NCBI GenBank assembly: GCA_020630525.1
Contig: JAHDBF010000011.1
Location: 1-38,155, forward strand
Length of the DNA stretch: 38,155 bases
Source: Saprospiraceae bacterium
Lineage (GTDB): Bacteria; Bacteroidota; Bacteroidia; Chitinophagales; Saprospiraceae
Direction of reading: 5' to 3'
Shown here piece after piece: positions 25,745 through 34,294 of the stretch. The notes below the pieces were generated by a model that saw only the letters and a list, made by a program, of their open reading frames with translations, had not been told where the DNA came from and did not search any database. Every line of letters begins with the position of its first letter. Within the stretch, counting starts at the first letter, position 1. The position numbers were made by a program, and so were the translations under genes.

Positions 25745-27097
25745 TTATACGGTCTGCTTATGATCAAAATCTTCTAAATAATCGGCTACTTTTCTAAGGA
25801 AGGACCCTCCTAAAAATCCATCAACTACCCTATGGTCATAAGAAAGAGATAAAAACATCATGTGGCGGATCGCAATAACGTCACCATGTTCTGTTTCTAG
25901 CACTGCTGGTTTCTTCCTAATAGCGCCTGTAGCCATTATGGCTACTTGGGGTTGATTAATTATCGGGGTACCCATGACATTACCAAAGGTACCTACATTA
26001 GTTAAGGTAAAGGTTCCATCTTGGATGTCTTCAGGTTTTAACTTGTTGGTTCTAGCTTTATTTGCTAAGCCATTTACCATCTTAGTTAACCCAACGAGAT
26101 TTAGTCCGTTGGCATTTTTTATTACTGGTACAATTAAGTTACCAGAAGGCAGGGCAGTTGCCATACCTATGTTAATATCTTTCTTACGTACAATATTCGT
26201 ACCATCTACAGAAACATTTATCAACGGGAAGTCTGTTATGGCTTTTACTACTGCTTCTATAAAGACTGGAGTGAATGTTATTTTTTCTCCATACTTCTTT
26301 TGGAATTCACCTTTTATACTGTTCCTCCAGTTTACAAGATTGGTAACATCAGCTTCGACAAATGAAGTAACGTGTGGTGATGTGTGTTTAGACATTACCA
26401 TATGATCAGCGATGAGTTTTCTCATTCTATCCATTTGGATAATCTCGACATTACCATCATTGCTTAAATCCGCATTAGCAGGTGCTTTTGGCGGAGCCTG
26501 GACAGGTTTTGTAGGCCTTGGATTCTGGGTAATACTAGCCTTTAAATTTGTTTCTGTAAATGTCTCAGCCGTAGTTCCTGCTGTTCTATTTTCAATATAA
26601 GACAATAGGTCTTTTTTTGATACTCTACCATTTGCTCCTGTACCATTAATTGCATCTAGCTCTTCAATAGAAACACCTTCTTTAGCTGCGATATTTTTAA
26701 CCAATGGAGAATAAAATTTATTGGAGTCTGCATTAGATATTTTTATTACTTCCTCAGTGGTTCTTTGGGGAGTTGCCGTTGGCTCTTTTTCTACTACTGG
26801 TGCTTCTGCCGGTTTTTCTTCTGCTTTTGTAGGTGCTGGAGTAGAATTTTCTCCACTTTCTGTTGATATTTTAGCAATCACAGTACCTACTGCTACCACG
26901 TCATTTTCTTGAAACAAAATTTCTGTAATAACCCCATCCACTGGAGAAGGAATTTCAGAATCAACTTTATCGGTTGCAATCTCTAAAATGGTTTCATCTT
27001 CTTCAATTTGGTCGCCGACATTTTTGGTCCAAGACAAAATTGTTGCTTCCATGATACTTTCGCCCATCTTAGGCATTACTAAATCTATTACTGCCAT
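25745..27097 (-). CDS. 2-oxo acid dehydrogenase E2 subunit (lipoyl acyltransferase)
   Basis: Core E2 subunit that moves the acyl group from E1-bound lipoamide to CoA. The 450 residues hold one lipoyl domain (1-77, modified Lys44 in EIATDKVDSEIPSP), an alanine/proline/glutamate-rich hinge, an E3/E1-binding domain (about 129-170, SPLVKNIAAKEGVSIEEL then GANGRVSKKDLLSYI), a second hinge, and a catalytic domain ending SYDHRVVDGFLGG with His422 and Asp426. The type fits branched-chain or pyruvate/2-oxoglutarate complexes; sequence alone does not decide, and E1 and E3 are not nearby. It has its own -7 box at 27124-27131 after cinA. Confidence 0.94.
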   Translation of the reverse strand: MAVIDLVMPKMGESIMEATILSWTKNVGDQIEEDETILEIATDKVDSEIPSPVDGVITEILFQENDVVAVGTVIAKISTESGENSTPAPTKAEEKPAEAPVVEKEPTATPQRTTEEVIKISNADSNKFYSPLVKNIAAKEGVSIEELDAINGTGANGRVSKKDLLSYIENRTAGTTAETFTETNLKASITQNPRPTKPVQAPPKAPANADLSNDGNVEIIQMDRMRKLIADHMVMSKHTSPHVTSFVEADVTNLVNWRNSIKGEFQKKYGEKITFTPVFIEAVVKAITDFPLINVSVDGTNIVRKKDINIGMATALPSGNLIVPVIKNANGLNLVGLTKMVNGLANKARTNKLKPEDIQDGTFTLTNVGTFGNVMGTPIINQPQVAIMATGAIRKKPAVLETEHGDVIAIRHMMFLSLSYDHRVVDGFLGGSFLRKVADYLEDFDHKQTV

Positions 27098-27123
27098 TGC
27101 TTATTATCTTAATTTTATGAGTG

Positions 27124-27131
27124 CAAATTTA
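27124..27131 (-). promoter_or_regulatory. -7 promoter box of the E2 gene
   Basis: TAAATTTG on the minus strand, an exact TAnnTTTG match, 26 bases ahead of the ATG and inside the 41-base gap after cinA. A TTGTTG lies about 17 bases further upstream and could act as the -33 element. Confidence 0.55.
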
Positions 27132-27138
27132 AGCTTTT

Positions 27139-28383
27139 TTATATCCTCAACAATTTTAACAACAGGTTCAATGCAGAAACTGAAGCATATTTAATATTTA
27201 GTACCCTATCTTTCAAAAATCTAAACTTTCTAACCTTAGTATTTATACCGTCTGTTACGCAGATATAAACTGTCCCAATTGGTTTTTCATCACTTCCTCC
27301 TCCAGGTCCAGCAACGCCAGAAATAGAAACCGCATAATCAGTACCTAATGTGCTCTTTGCCCCAATAGCCATTTGTCTGACCGTTTCTTCACTAACTGCT
27401 CCATCGGATGCTAACGTAGATTGAGCTACAGATAAAAGCCCTTTTTTTACTTCGTTACTGTAGGATATTACAGATCCTATAAAATATTTTGAGCTTCCAG
27501 GAATTGAGGTAATTAAATGGCTCAAGTATCCACCAGTACAGCTTTCCGCTAATCCAAGTGTTTTCCCTTTTTCAATCATAAGATTCTGGATAACTTCTTG
27601 AAGTGTAGCACCATTATAACCAAAAATGTATTTTTTTATTCTGTTTTCAACTATGGTTGCAGTTTCTTCCACTTGGTGTTTTATTGCTTTTTCATCGTTT
27701 CCTTTTCCTGTTATTCTTAGCCGGACTTGTGCAATACTAGGCAGATATGCCAATGACAAATTGTCTGCTAAACCTTCTTCAATATCATCAATTAATTCTG
27801 CCAAAACAGTTTCTCCAGTACCAGCAGTATGAATGGTTTTATGATAAATATATTGCTTTCCGAGACGCTGTTTTAGTGCTGGAATGACTCCATTTTCAAA
27901 AATATATTTCATTTCGTAAGGCACACCAGGCATTGATATCAAGGTAGTTTTATTATTATTAATAGAAAACAACATTCCTGGAGCAGTACCCAAATTGTTT
28001 TCTAAAAGTTTTACTCCGATTGGGAAATAGCATTGTTCTCTATGCGCATCTTTTAAAGGAATGTTTCTAAGATTAAAATAATTTGCAATTTTCTGATATA
28101 GAGGTTCTTCAAAATACATTTCAGCACCTGTATATTCAGCAATTGTTTTTTTGGTGATATCATCCTTAGTAGGTCCTAAGCCACCTGTCATGATTATCAG
28201 TGATGAATGTTGACTTACTCGGTCTAAAGTCTGGCTGATTACTTCAGCATCATCGGGAATAGAAACTGTTTCTACAACTTCTATCCCTAAATCATTAAGC
28301 TTACCTCCTATCCAAGCTGAGTTAGTATCTATAACCTGGCCGATTAAAATTTCTGTTCCGATGGTAACTATTGTTGTTTTCAT
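27139..28383 (-). CDS. cinA: CinA family nicotinamide-nucleotide amidohydrolase
   Basis: A 414-residue two-domain enzyme. The N-terminal molybdopterin-binding-fold domain (about 1-170; VTIGTEILIGQVIDTNSAWI and MTGGLGPTKDDITKKT) resembles ADP-ribose pyrophosphatase modules of CinA. The C-terminal domain (about 250-412; LGLAESCTGGYLSHLI, AVSISGVAGPGGGSDEKPIG) is the nicotinamide mononucleotide deamidase, which recycles NMN in pyridine-nucleotide salvage. The gene overlaps birA by four bases (ATGA), so the two are translationally coupled. Confidence 0.95.
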   Translation of the reverse strand: MKTTIVTIGTEILIGQVIDTNSAWIGGKLNDLGIEVVETVSIPDDAEVISQTLDRVSQHSSLIIMTGGLGPTKDDITKKTIAEYTGAEMYFEEPLYQKIANYFNLRNIPLKDAHREQCYFPIGVKLLENNLGTAPGMLFSINNNKTTLISMPGVPYEMKYIFENGVIPALKQRLGKQYIYHKTIHTAGTGETVLAELIDDIEEGLADNLSLAYLPSIAQVRLRITGKGNDEKAIKHQVEETATIVENRIKKYIFGYNGATLQEVIQNLMIEKGKTLGLAESCTGGYLSHLITSIPGSSKYFIGSVISYSNEVKKGLLSVAQSTLASDGAVSEETVRQMAIGAKSTLGTDYAVSISGVAGPGGGSDEKPIGTVYICVTDGINTKVRKFRFLKDRVLNIKYASVSALNLLLKLLRI

Positions 28384-29138
28384 ATCACGTAGCTTAATTC
28401 TTTTAAGTCAAAATTTAAAATATTTGAATCCGACTGAATCTTCAATGCTCCTGCATCTGTAACACCAATTATGGTTCCATTAAATAATGTATCGAGATCA
28501 TTATTTTTAAATACAGACAGTTCTCCTTTTCTAAACAACCTATTTTCATATTCTGTTTTCAATTTCTGCTTCGGTATAAATTGACTATTCTGTAATTGTG
28601 TTTCAAAATATTTAGTGAGCGCAATAACCAATTGATTCAAATCAAAATTATGGTCAGAAAATTGAGCTAAAGCACAAGGGTTGGGCAATGATGATGGAAA
28701 TGTTTTTTGATTGATGTTTATTCCCATTCCTATTATAGAATAGTTGATGTTTTGTCCTAAAATGTTATTCTGAATAAGTATTCCAGCTATTTTTTTATTA
28801 TTGACATAAATATCATTTGGCCATTTAATACTTACTTTTTCATTAGGTAAATATTTTTCTAACCAATTACATAATGTCAGAGAAATAAAACAATTGATAT
28901 AAAATTGATTTTTAGCCAATAAATTAAAAATCGGAAGGTAAAAAGATAGACTTAGGTTCTTCCTTTCATCACTAAACCACTTATTATTAACTTGTCCTCG
29001 TCCAGCAGTTTGTCTAAAAGTATATAAGAGTATATTTGTATTAGCATAATTATTGTTAACATAATTGGATAATGCAGTGTTAGTAGATGTAGTATTGTTG
29101 AAATACTTCCAATTTTCAATTTTATGAAACTTAAACAT
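28380..29138 (-). CDS. birA: Biotin-[acetyl-CoA-carboxylase] ligase
   Basis: Attaches biotin to carboxylase carrier domains through biotinyl-5'-AMP. The 252 residues, counted from the ATG at 29138, open with the ligase domain: NTTSTNTALS, the adenylate loop GRGQVNNKW at about 46-54, and IKWPNDIYVNNKKIAGILIQ with the catalytic lysine. The loop reads GRGQ instead of GRGR. No N-terminal helix-turn-helix is present, so it is a group I ligase without repressor function. I prefer this ATG to a TTG six codons upstream. It ends in an ATGA overlap with cinA and diverges from rsfS. Confidence 0.92.
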   Translation of the reverse strand: MFKFHKIENWKYFNNTTSTNTALSNYVNNNYANTNILLYTFRQTAGRGQVNNKWFSDERKNLSLSFYLPIFNLLAKNQFYINCFISLTLCNWLEKYLPNEKVSIKWPNDIYVNNKKIAGILIQNNILGQNINYSIIGMGININQKTFPSSLPNPCALAQFSDHNFDLNQLVIALTKYFETQLQNSQFIPKQKLKTEYENRLFRKGELSVFKNNDLDTLFNGTIIGVTDAGALKIQSDSNILNFDLKELSYVI

Positions 29139-29208
29139 TGAATCTTTTTGTAACAAGCTTAAACTATTTACACCTCAAAGAGAACATAATTTTTTAAGCT
29201 TTTGGATA

Positions 29209-29232
29209 ATGAAAACTAAAATTATTGAATAA
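29209..29232 (+). other. Eight-codon leader ORF overlapping the rsfS start
   Basis: ATG AAA ACT AAA ATT ATT GAA TAA, in a different frame from rsfS. Its last codons overlap the TTG start of rsfS at 29225. It might couple translation by reinitiation, or be chance in AT-rich DNA. Confidence 0.3.
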
Positions 29233-29632
29233 ATCAGCGGAATTAACAGGAAATAAAGATCAAGAACTGGTCGCTAATTCTAAAGAAGAATTAATCCCAC
29301 TCTTAATTGACAGTATTCAAGATATTAAAGCCAAAGATGTAGTTCTTTTGGATTTGAGAGCCATTGATGAAAGTCCTACAGATTATTTTATCGTTTGCTC
29401 AGGAGAATCTTCTACTCAGGTGCGTGCCATTGCTGAAAACATAAAAAAAAGAGTCAAAGACGAATTAGGGATTCTGCCTTACAAAGCTGAGGGAATGATG
29501 GGAGCAAAATGGATATTGGTCGATTATTTTGACATAGTCATACATGTTTTCTATAAAGAAACCCGCGAGTTTTACGAACTTGAAGATTTATGGGGCGATG
29601 CTATTTTTAAACATTTCGAAGACATTGCCTAG
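29225..29632 (+). CDS. rsfS: Ribosome silencing factor RsfS
   Basis: Binds uL14 on the large ribosomal subunit and blocks joining of the subunits when nutrients run low. The 135 residues carry DVVLLDLRAIDESPTDYFIVCSG at about 39-61 (read as two adjoining blocks), STQVRAIAENIKKRVKD, and the C-terminal signature EFYELEDLWGDA. The start is a TTG at 29225, with no ATG in frame; the resulting N-terminal extension of some 20 residues is polar and not conserved. ftsH follows after 47 bases, a neighbour pair common in Bacteroidota. Confidence 0.93.
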   Translation: MNKSAELTGNKDQELVANSKEELIPLLIDSIQDIKAKDVVLLDLRAIDESPTDYFIVCSGESSTQVRAIAENIKKRVKDELGILPYKAEGMMGAKWILVDYFDIVIHVFYKETREFYELEDLWGDAIFKHFEDIA

Positions 29633-29679
29633 CACCTTTTTTATCGTTTTTGCGTTAATGCAATTAGACAACAGAAATA

Positions 29680-31644
29680 ATGGATAATAACGAAACAAAT
29701 AAAAATAAACCTAACTATAATCCCTATTGGATTTATGGTTTAGTCATTTTATTAATATTGGTATTTTTTAATGCACTTACGATGGTAAGTGGAGGACCAA
29801 AAAAAGTAACTTCTGGTACTTTTAAAGATATTGCTTCTAAAGGACATATTGAGAAAGTACAAGTAATAAATAGAAAGCAAGTAGAAATCTTTATTAAAAA
29901 AGACAACCTTTCTGATTACAGTGATATTACACCAAGTAAATTAAATTTTAATCAACCACATTATACTTTTGAGTTTGGTGATATTAGAACTTTTGATCAA
30001 ACTGTGGCAGATATAAATGCAGATTCAAGAATAATAGACCCTGTGTATATCACTCGAACCAACTGGGTAGGACAGATCATGAGTTGGGTACTCCCTATAC
30101 TATTAATTATTGGACTTTGGGTATTCTTCCTTCGTAGAATGGGCGGCGGTGCTGGTGGCCCTGGTGCTCAAATATTCAATATCGGAAAATCCAAAGCCAC
30201 ATTATTTGACAACAATGCCAAAGTGACGGTTACTTTTCAAGATGTTGCTGGACTGGAAGAAGCAAAGGAGGAAGTAATGGAGGTAGTTGACTTCCTAAAA
30301 AATCCTAAAAAATATACCTCACTTGGTGGGAAAATACCTAAAGGTGTTTTACTCGTAGGTCCTCCGGGCACAGGAAAGACTTTATTGGCCAAAGCTGTTG
30401 CTGGAGAAGCAGGTGTACCTTTCTTTTCTATTTCAGGTTCTGATTTTGTTGAAATGTTCGTTGGTGTCGGTGCATCTAGAGTTAGGGACTTATTTAAGCA
30501 GGCAAGAGAAAAAGCGCCTTGTATCGTTTTTATTGATGAAATCGATGCAATAGGTAGAGCAAGAGGTAGAGGTGCTGTACAAGGTGGCAACGACGAACGA
30601 GAAAACACGCTTAACCAACTCCTTGTTGAGATGGATGGTTTTAGCACAGATAAGGGTGTAATATTAATGGCTGCAACCAACAGACCTGATATCCTTGATT
30701 CAGCTTTATTGAGACCAGGAAGATTTGATAGACAGATTGGAATTGACCCACCAGATTTAGTTGGTAGAGAAGCGATATTCAAAGTACATCTTAAGAATAT
30801 CAAAACTGGTCCAGAAATCAATGCTAAAGTATTGGGTGAAATGACGCCAGGGTTTGCAGGAGCGGAGATTGCCAATGTATGTAATGAGGCAGCATTGGTC
30901 GCGGCACGTAGAAACAAAAAAGAAGTTGATATGGATGACTTTAACCATGCATTGGATAGAGTCATCGGAGGATTGGAAAAGAAGAATAAACTTATCTCTC
31001 CAAGAGAAAAAGAAATCATTGCTTATCATGAAGCTGGACATGCGATTTGCGGCTGGTTCTTAAAACATGCTTCACCATTGGTAAAAGTAACCATTGTTCC
31101 AAGAGGAATTGGGACATTGGGATATGCCCAATATTTACCAAAAGAAGAATATATCACCAGGACCGAACAAATGCTTGACCGAATATGTATGACATTAGGT
31201 GGAAGAGCAGCAGAAAAGATCGTATTTGATAAAATATCTACTGGTGCCCAAAACGACTTAGATCAGGTAACAAAAATGGGTTACTCTATGATCGCAATAT
31301 ATGGTATGAATGATAAAGTCGGAAACGTTTCTTTCCATGGAATGTCTCAAGACAATTTTAACAAACCATACTCTGATGATACTGCAACACTCATCGATAA
31401 TGAAGTTAGATTGCTCATCGACAGAGAATATGTTAGAGCGCAAGAACTATTAACAAAGTATAGAGATAAACTCAACACTCTTGCCAAACATTTACTTGAA
31501 AAAGAAGTATTGTTAAAATCAGATGTTGAACGATTAATAGGTCCTAGACCACATGCGGAACAAGGACCAATACATGCAATAAATGAATCTCCCAAAGGAT
31601 ATACTGAGTTGTTTGATGGAGATGGAGAAAATAGTGAATCATAA
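29680..31644 (+). CDS. ftsH: ATP-dependent zinc metalloprotease FtsH
   Basis: Membrane-anchored AAA+ protease that removes damaged membrane proteins and regulators. The 654 residues show two membrane helices (about 17-35 and 131-150) around a periplasmic domain, the Walker A GPPGTGKT at 227-234, Walker B IVFIDE at 282-287, the second region of homology NRPDILDSALLRPGRFDR-type block near 334-351, and the zinc-binding HEAGH at 450-454, with the third ligand in the later acidic helix. The Gly/Pro-rich linker after the second helix (MGGGAGGPGAQ) is typical of Bacteroidota FtsH. It begins 47 bases after rsfS. Confidence 0.97.
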   Translation: MDNNETNKNKPNYNPYWIYGLVILLILVFFNALTMVSGGPKKVTSGTFKDIASKGHIEKVQVINRKQVEIFIKKDNLSDYSDITPSKLNFNQPHYTFEFGDIRTFDQTVADINADSRIIDPVYITRTNWVGQIMSWVLPILLIIGLWVFFLRRMGGGAGGPGAQIFNIGKSKATLFDNNAKVTVTFQDVAGLEEAKEEVMEVVDFLKNPKKYTSLGGKIPKGVLLVGPPGTGKTLLAKAVAGEAGVPFFSISGSDFVEMFVGVGASRVRDLFKQAREKAPCIVFIDEIDAIGRARGRGAVQGGNDERENTLNQLLVEMDGFSTDKGVILMAATNRPDILDSALLRPGRFDRQIGIDPPDLVGREAIFKVHLKNIKTGPEINAKVLGEMTPGFAGAEIANVCNEAALVAARRNKKEVDMDDFNHALDRVIGGLEKKNKLISPREKEIIAYHEAGHAICGWFLKHASPLVKVTIVPRGIGTLGYAQYLPKEEYITRTEQMLDRICMTLGGRAAEKIVFDKISTGAQNDLDQVTKMGYSMIAIYGMNDKVGNVSFHGMSQDNFNKPYSDDTATLIDNEVRLLIDREYVRAQELLTKYRDKLNTLAKHLLEKEVLLKSDVERLIGPRPHAEQGPIHAINESPKGYTELFDGDGENSES

Positions 31645-31681
31645 ATAATAGTATTTTCTCCATTATGCGAAGATGAAAATG

Positions 31682-31689
31682 TACTTTTG
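31682..31689 (+). promoter_or_regulatory. -7 promoter box of the PurF-like gene
   Basis: TACTTTTG matches TAnnTTTG exactly and lies 22 bases ahead of the ATG at 31712, in the short gap after ftsH. The upstream -33 element is weak. Confidence 0.5.
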
Positions 31690-31711
31690 GAAGCCTAACA
31701 AAAGCTGACAA

Positions 31712-33604
31712 ATGAGTGATTCTATTCATCATGAATGTGGTCTTGCATTAGTGCGCCTTTTAAAACCTTTAGCGTTTTATAAGGAAAAATATGGGACACC
31801 ATTATATGGACTAAACAAGCTTCATCTTTTACTACAAAAACAAAGAAATCGTGGTCAAGATGGTGCTGGTGTTGCCACTATAAAATTTGACACAGAACCT
31901 GGAAAAAGGTACATCAGTAGAAAAAGAAGCAATACCAGTCAGCCGATAAAAGACCTGTTTACTGATATCTATGATTATTATAATGATCTACCTGAAGATC
32001 ATAAAGATGATGTCGAATGGCTTAAAAATAACAAACCTTTTGTTGGAGAATTATACCTTGGGCACCTAAGATATGGCACACATGGTGTCAACAGTATAGA
32101 GGCATGCCATCCATTCCTCAGAACCAATAATTGGATTACAAGGAATCTGGTTATTGCTGGAAATTTTAACCTCACCAATGTGGATGAGTTGTTTAAAGAA
32201 TTGGTAGACATTGGACAACATCCTAAAGAAAAATCAGATACAGTAACAGTATTAGAAAAAATTGGACACTTCTTAGATATGGAAGTGCAGAGATTGTTCA
32301 ATTGGTTTAAAGCCGAAAGATTTGACAATACAGAAATCACCAATTTGATTGGTCAGAATTTAAATATTCAAAGGCTTCTACAACGTGCTACTAGGAAATT
32401 TGATGGTGGCTATGCGATGGCTGGACTCATCGGTCACGGAGATGCATTTGTGTTAAAAGACCCAAATGGAATAAGACCTGGCTATTATTATCATGATGAT
32501 GAAATTGTCGTATTCGCTTCGGAACGTCCTGCAATCCAAACTTGTATTGACGTGCAAATAAAAGATGTCAAAGAATTAAAACGTGGACATGCGCTCATCA
32601 TAAAAAAAGATGGCACGGTAACAGAAGAATTGGTCAATGATCAGGGTGAGAAAAAATCTTGCTCTTTTGAAAGAATATATTTCTCAAGAGGTACAGACAG
32701 AGACATTTACTTAGAAAGAAAAAAATTGGGAAAACTGTTGTCCAAACAAGTATTGGAAGCAGTAAACTACGATTTTGAAAATACCGTTTTCTCGTTTATC
32801 CCTAATACTGCCGAAGTAGCATTCCAAGGACTAGTAGATGGCGCATACGAAGAGGTAAATAAACAACGTAAAGAAAAAATACTTTCTACTCCTGATCTTT
32901 CTGTAGAAGAATTAACACGACTTTTAAGTATAAAGCTAAGGGTAGAAAAACTAGCTGTAAAAGATGCAAAAATGCGAACCTTCATTGCTGATGATGCAAG
33001 TAGGTCTGATCTGGTTTCTCATGTTTATGATGTCACTTATGGATTAGTAAAAAATCAGATTGATACGCTAGTTATGTTAGATGACTCTATAGTGAGAGGA
33101 ACTACATTAAAAGAAAGCATTATTAAAATATTGAATCGACTGCATCCTAAAAAAATAATCATTGTTTCTTCTGCTCCACAAATTAGATTTCCCGATTGTT
33201 ATGGTATTGACATGTCAAAAATGAAAGAATTTGTGGCATTCAGGGCGTTGGTAAATTTATTAGAAAAGCATAATAAATCGCACTTACTAGAAGAGGTTTA
33301 TCAAGAATGTAAAGCACAATTACAACCAAATAACTTAAACCCTACAAATCCAATAAAACGATTGTACGCAGAATTTACTTTAGAAGAACTCAATGTAGAA
33401 GTTGCAAAATTGGTCACTCCAGAGGATATTGATGCAGAAGTAGAAGTTATTTTCCAAACCATTGAAGGACTACATGAAGCATGTGTTAATCATTCTGGTG
33501 ACTGGTACTTTAGTGGAGACTATCCTACGCTTGGAGGTATGAGGGTTGTAAATAAAGCATTTGTTAACTACATCGAAAAAGTGGATAAAAGAGCATACTT
33601 TTAA
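31712..33604 (+). CDS. Long PurF-like amidophosphoribosyltransferase (glutaminase + phosphoribosyltransferase)
   Basis: Probably makes 5-phosphoribosylamine from PRPP and glutamine, the first step of purine synthesis, though the family is divergent. At 630 residues it is some 130 longer than ordinary PurF. The class II glutaminase domain has Cys9 in HHECGLALVRL, RNRGQDGAG, and GHLRYGTHG; an eight-residue leader must be removed for Cys9 to become N-terminal. The PRPP-binding loop VMLDDSIVRGTT at 454-465 is canonical. The usual HNGNL loop reads GNFNL here. Insertions lie in the glutaminase half. This long form is a distinct Bacteroidota type, often seen beside a canonical PurF elsewhere in the genome. 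Confidence 0.82.
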   Translation: MSDSIHHECGLALVRLLKPLAFYKEKYGTPLYGLNKLHLLLQKQRNRGQDGAGVATIKFDTEPGKRYISRKRSNTSQPIKDLFTDIYDYYNDLPEDHKDDVEWLKNNKPFVGELYLGHLRYGTHGVNSIEACHPFLRTNNWITRNLVIAGNFNLTNVDELFKELVDIGQHPKEKSDTVTVLEKIGHFLDMEVQRLFNWFKAERFDNTEITNLIGQNLNIQRLLQRATRKFDGGYAMAGLIGHGDAFVLKDPNGIRPGYYYHDDEIVVFASERPAIQTCIDVQIKDVKELKRGHALIIKKDGTVTEELVNDQGEKKSCSFERIYFSRGTDRDIYLERKKLGKLLSKQVLEAVNYDFENTVFSFIPNTAEVAFQGLVDGAYEEVNKQRKEKILSTPDLSVEELTRLLSIKLRVEKLAVKDAKMRTFIADDASRSDLVSHVYDVTYGLVKNQIDTLVMLDDSIVRGTTLKESIIKILNRLHPKKIIIVSSAPQIRFPDCYGIDMSKMKEFVAFRALVNLLEKHNKSHLLEEVYQECKAQLQPNNLNPTNPIKRLYAEFTLEELNVEVAKLVTPEDIDAEVEVIFQTIEGLHEACVNHSGDWYFSGDYPTLGGMRVVNKAFVNYIEKVDKRAYF

Positions 33605-33614
33605 GTTAATGTAC

Positions 33615-33622
33615 TATATTTG
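33615..33622 (+). promoter_or_regulatory. -7 promoter box of the SPOR-SRAP pair
   Basis: TATATTTG, an exact TAnnTTTG match, 39 bases ahead of the ATG at 33662 and just after the PurF-like stop. Confidence 0.5.
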
Positions 33623-33661
33623 AAGTATTAATATATTATTGAATACTTTAATGCGTTTATT

Positions 33662-34294
33662 ATGGGCAGAATTTTATCTGTTATTTTATACAGTTTACTC
33701 ATCATTTTGGTGTTCCTACTTTTAGGATCTTTGATTAAATCATGTAATAATTCGACGGCAGAAACCATTTCTGATACTGTCGATTCTGTAGAGGAAAATA
33801 TCATTTCAGCAGGAGAAACTATAGTCGCTGAAGCAGAAGATGAGTTTGAGGGAGACGAGATCAATTATTCTGATGAAGAAAATACGGATACTGAATCATA
33901 TGAAACAAGTGAGGATGCTACTGGATCGCAATATGAAGATGATTCTCCAGAAGAATCGGTAAGTAGTTATGAATCAGACAATAGCAGTTCTTATTCTAGT
34001 TATGAAGAAGAGACAGCTCCTGCCGCACAGAATAACAATAATTACAGCAGTTCATCGAGCTCTAGTGGATCGCATATGATTATTGCAGGTAATTACTCTC
34101 AAGAATACAATGCAGAAAAAATGATTAAAAAACTGCAAGACTTGGGCTATGATGGAGCAAAATATGTGATTTTTGATGGATCAAGATACTATACTGCCAT
34201 AGCTGGGTATTATAATTCTAGTAGTGATGCAAATGCAGCTGCAGATAGATTGACTAGCAGAGGCATAGATTGCTATGTTAAAAGAAGAAGTTGA
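33662..34294 (+). CDS. SPOR-domain membrane protein
   Basis: A 210-residue protein with one N-terminal membrane helix (about 5-25), a long low-complexity linker rich in Ser, Glu, Asp and Tyr (about 30-135), and a C-terminal SPOR domain (about 137-209; HMIIAGNYSQEYNAEKMIKK, GSRYYTAIAGYYNSSSDANA, and RGIDCYVKRR). SPOR domains bind glycan strands stripped of peptide side chains at the division septum, so a septal or cell-wall role is likely. It overlaps the next gene as TGATG. Confidence 0.88.
   Translation: MGRILSVILYSLLIILVFLLLGSLIKSCNNSTAETISDTVDSVEENIISAGETIVAEAEDEFEGDEINYSDEENTDTESYETSEDATGSQYEDDSPEESVSSYESDNSSSYSSYEEETAPAAQNNNNYSSSSSSSGSHMIIAGNYSQEYNAEKMIKKLQDLGYDGAKYVIFDGSRYYTAIAGYYNSSSDANAAADRLTSRGIDCYVKRRS

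Noticed and set aside
30237-31019. 260-residue open frame on the minus strand
   Set aside because: It lies wholly inside ftsH in antisense and has no family features.
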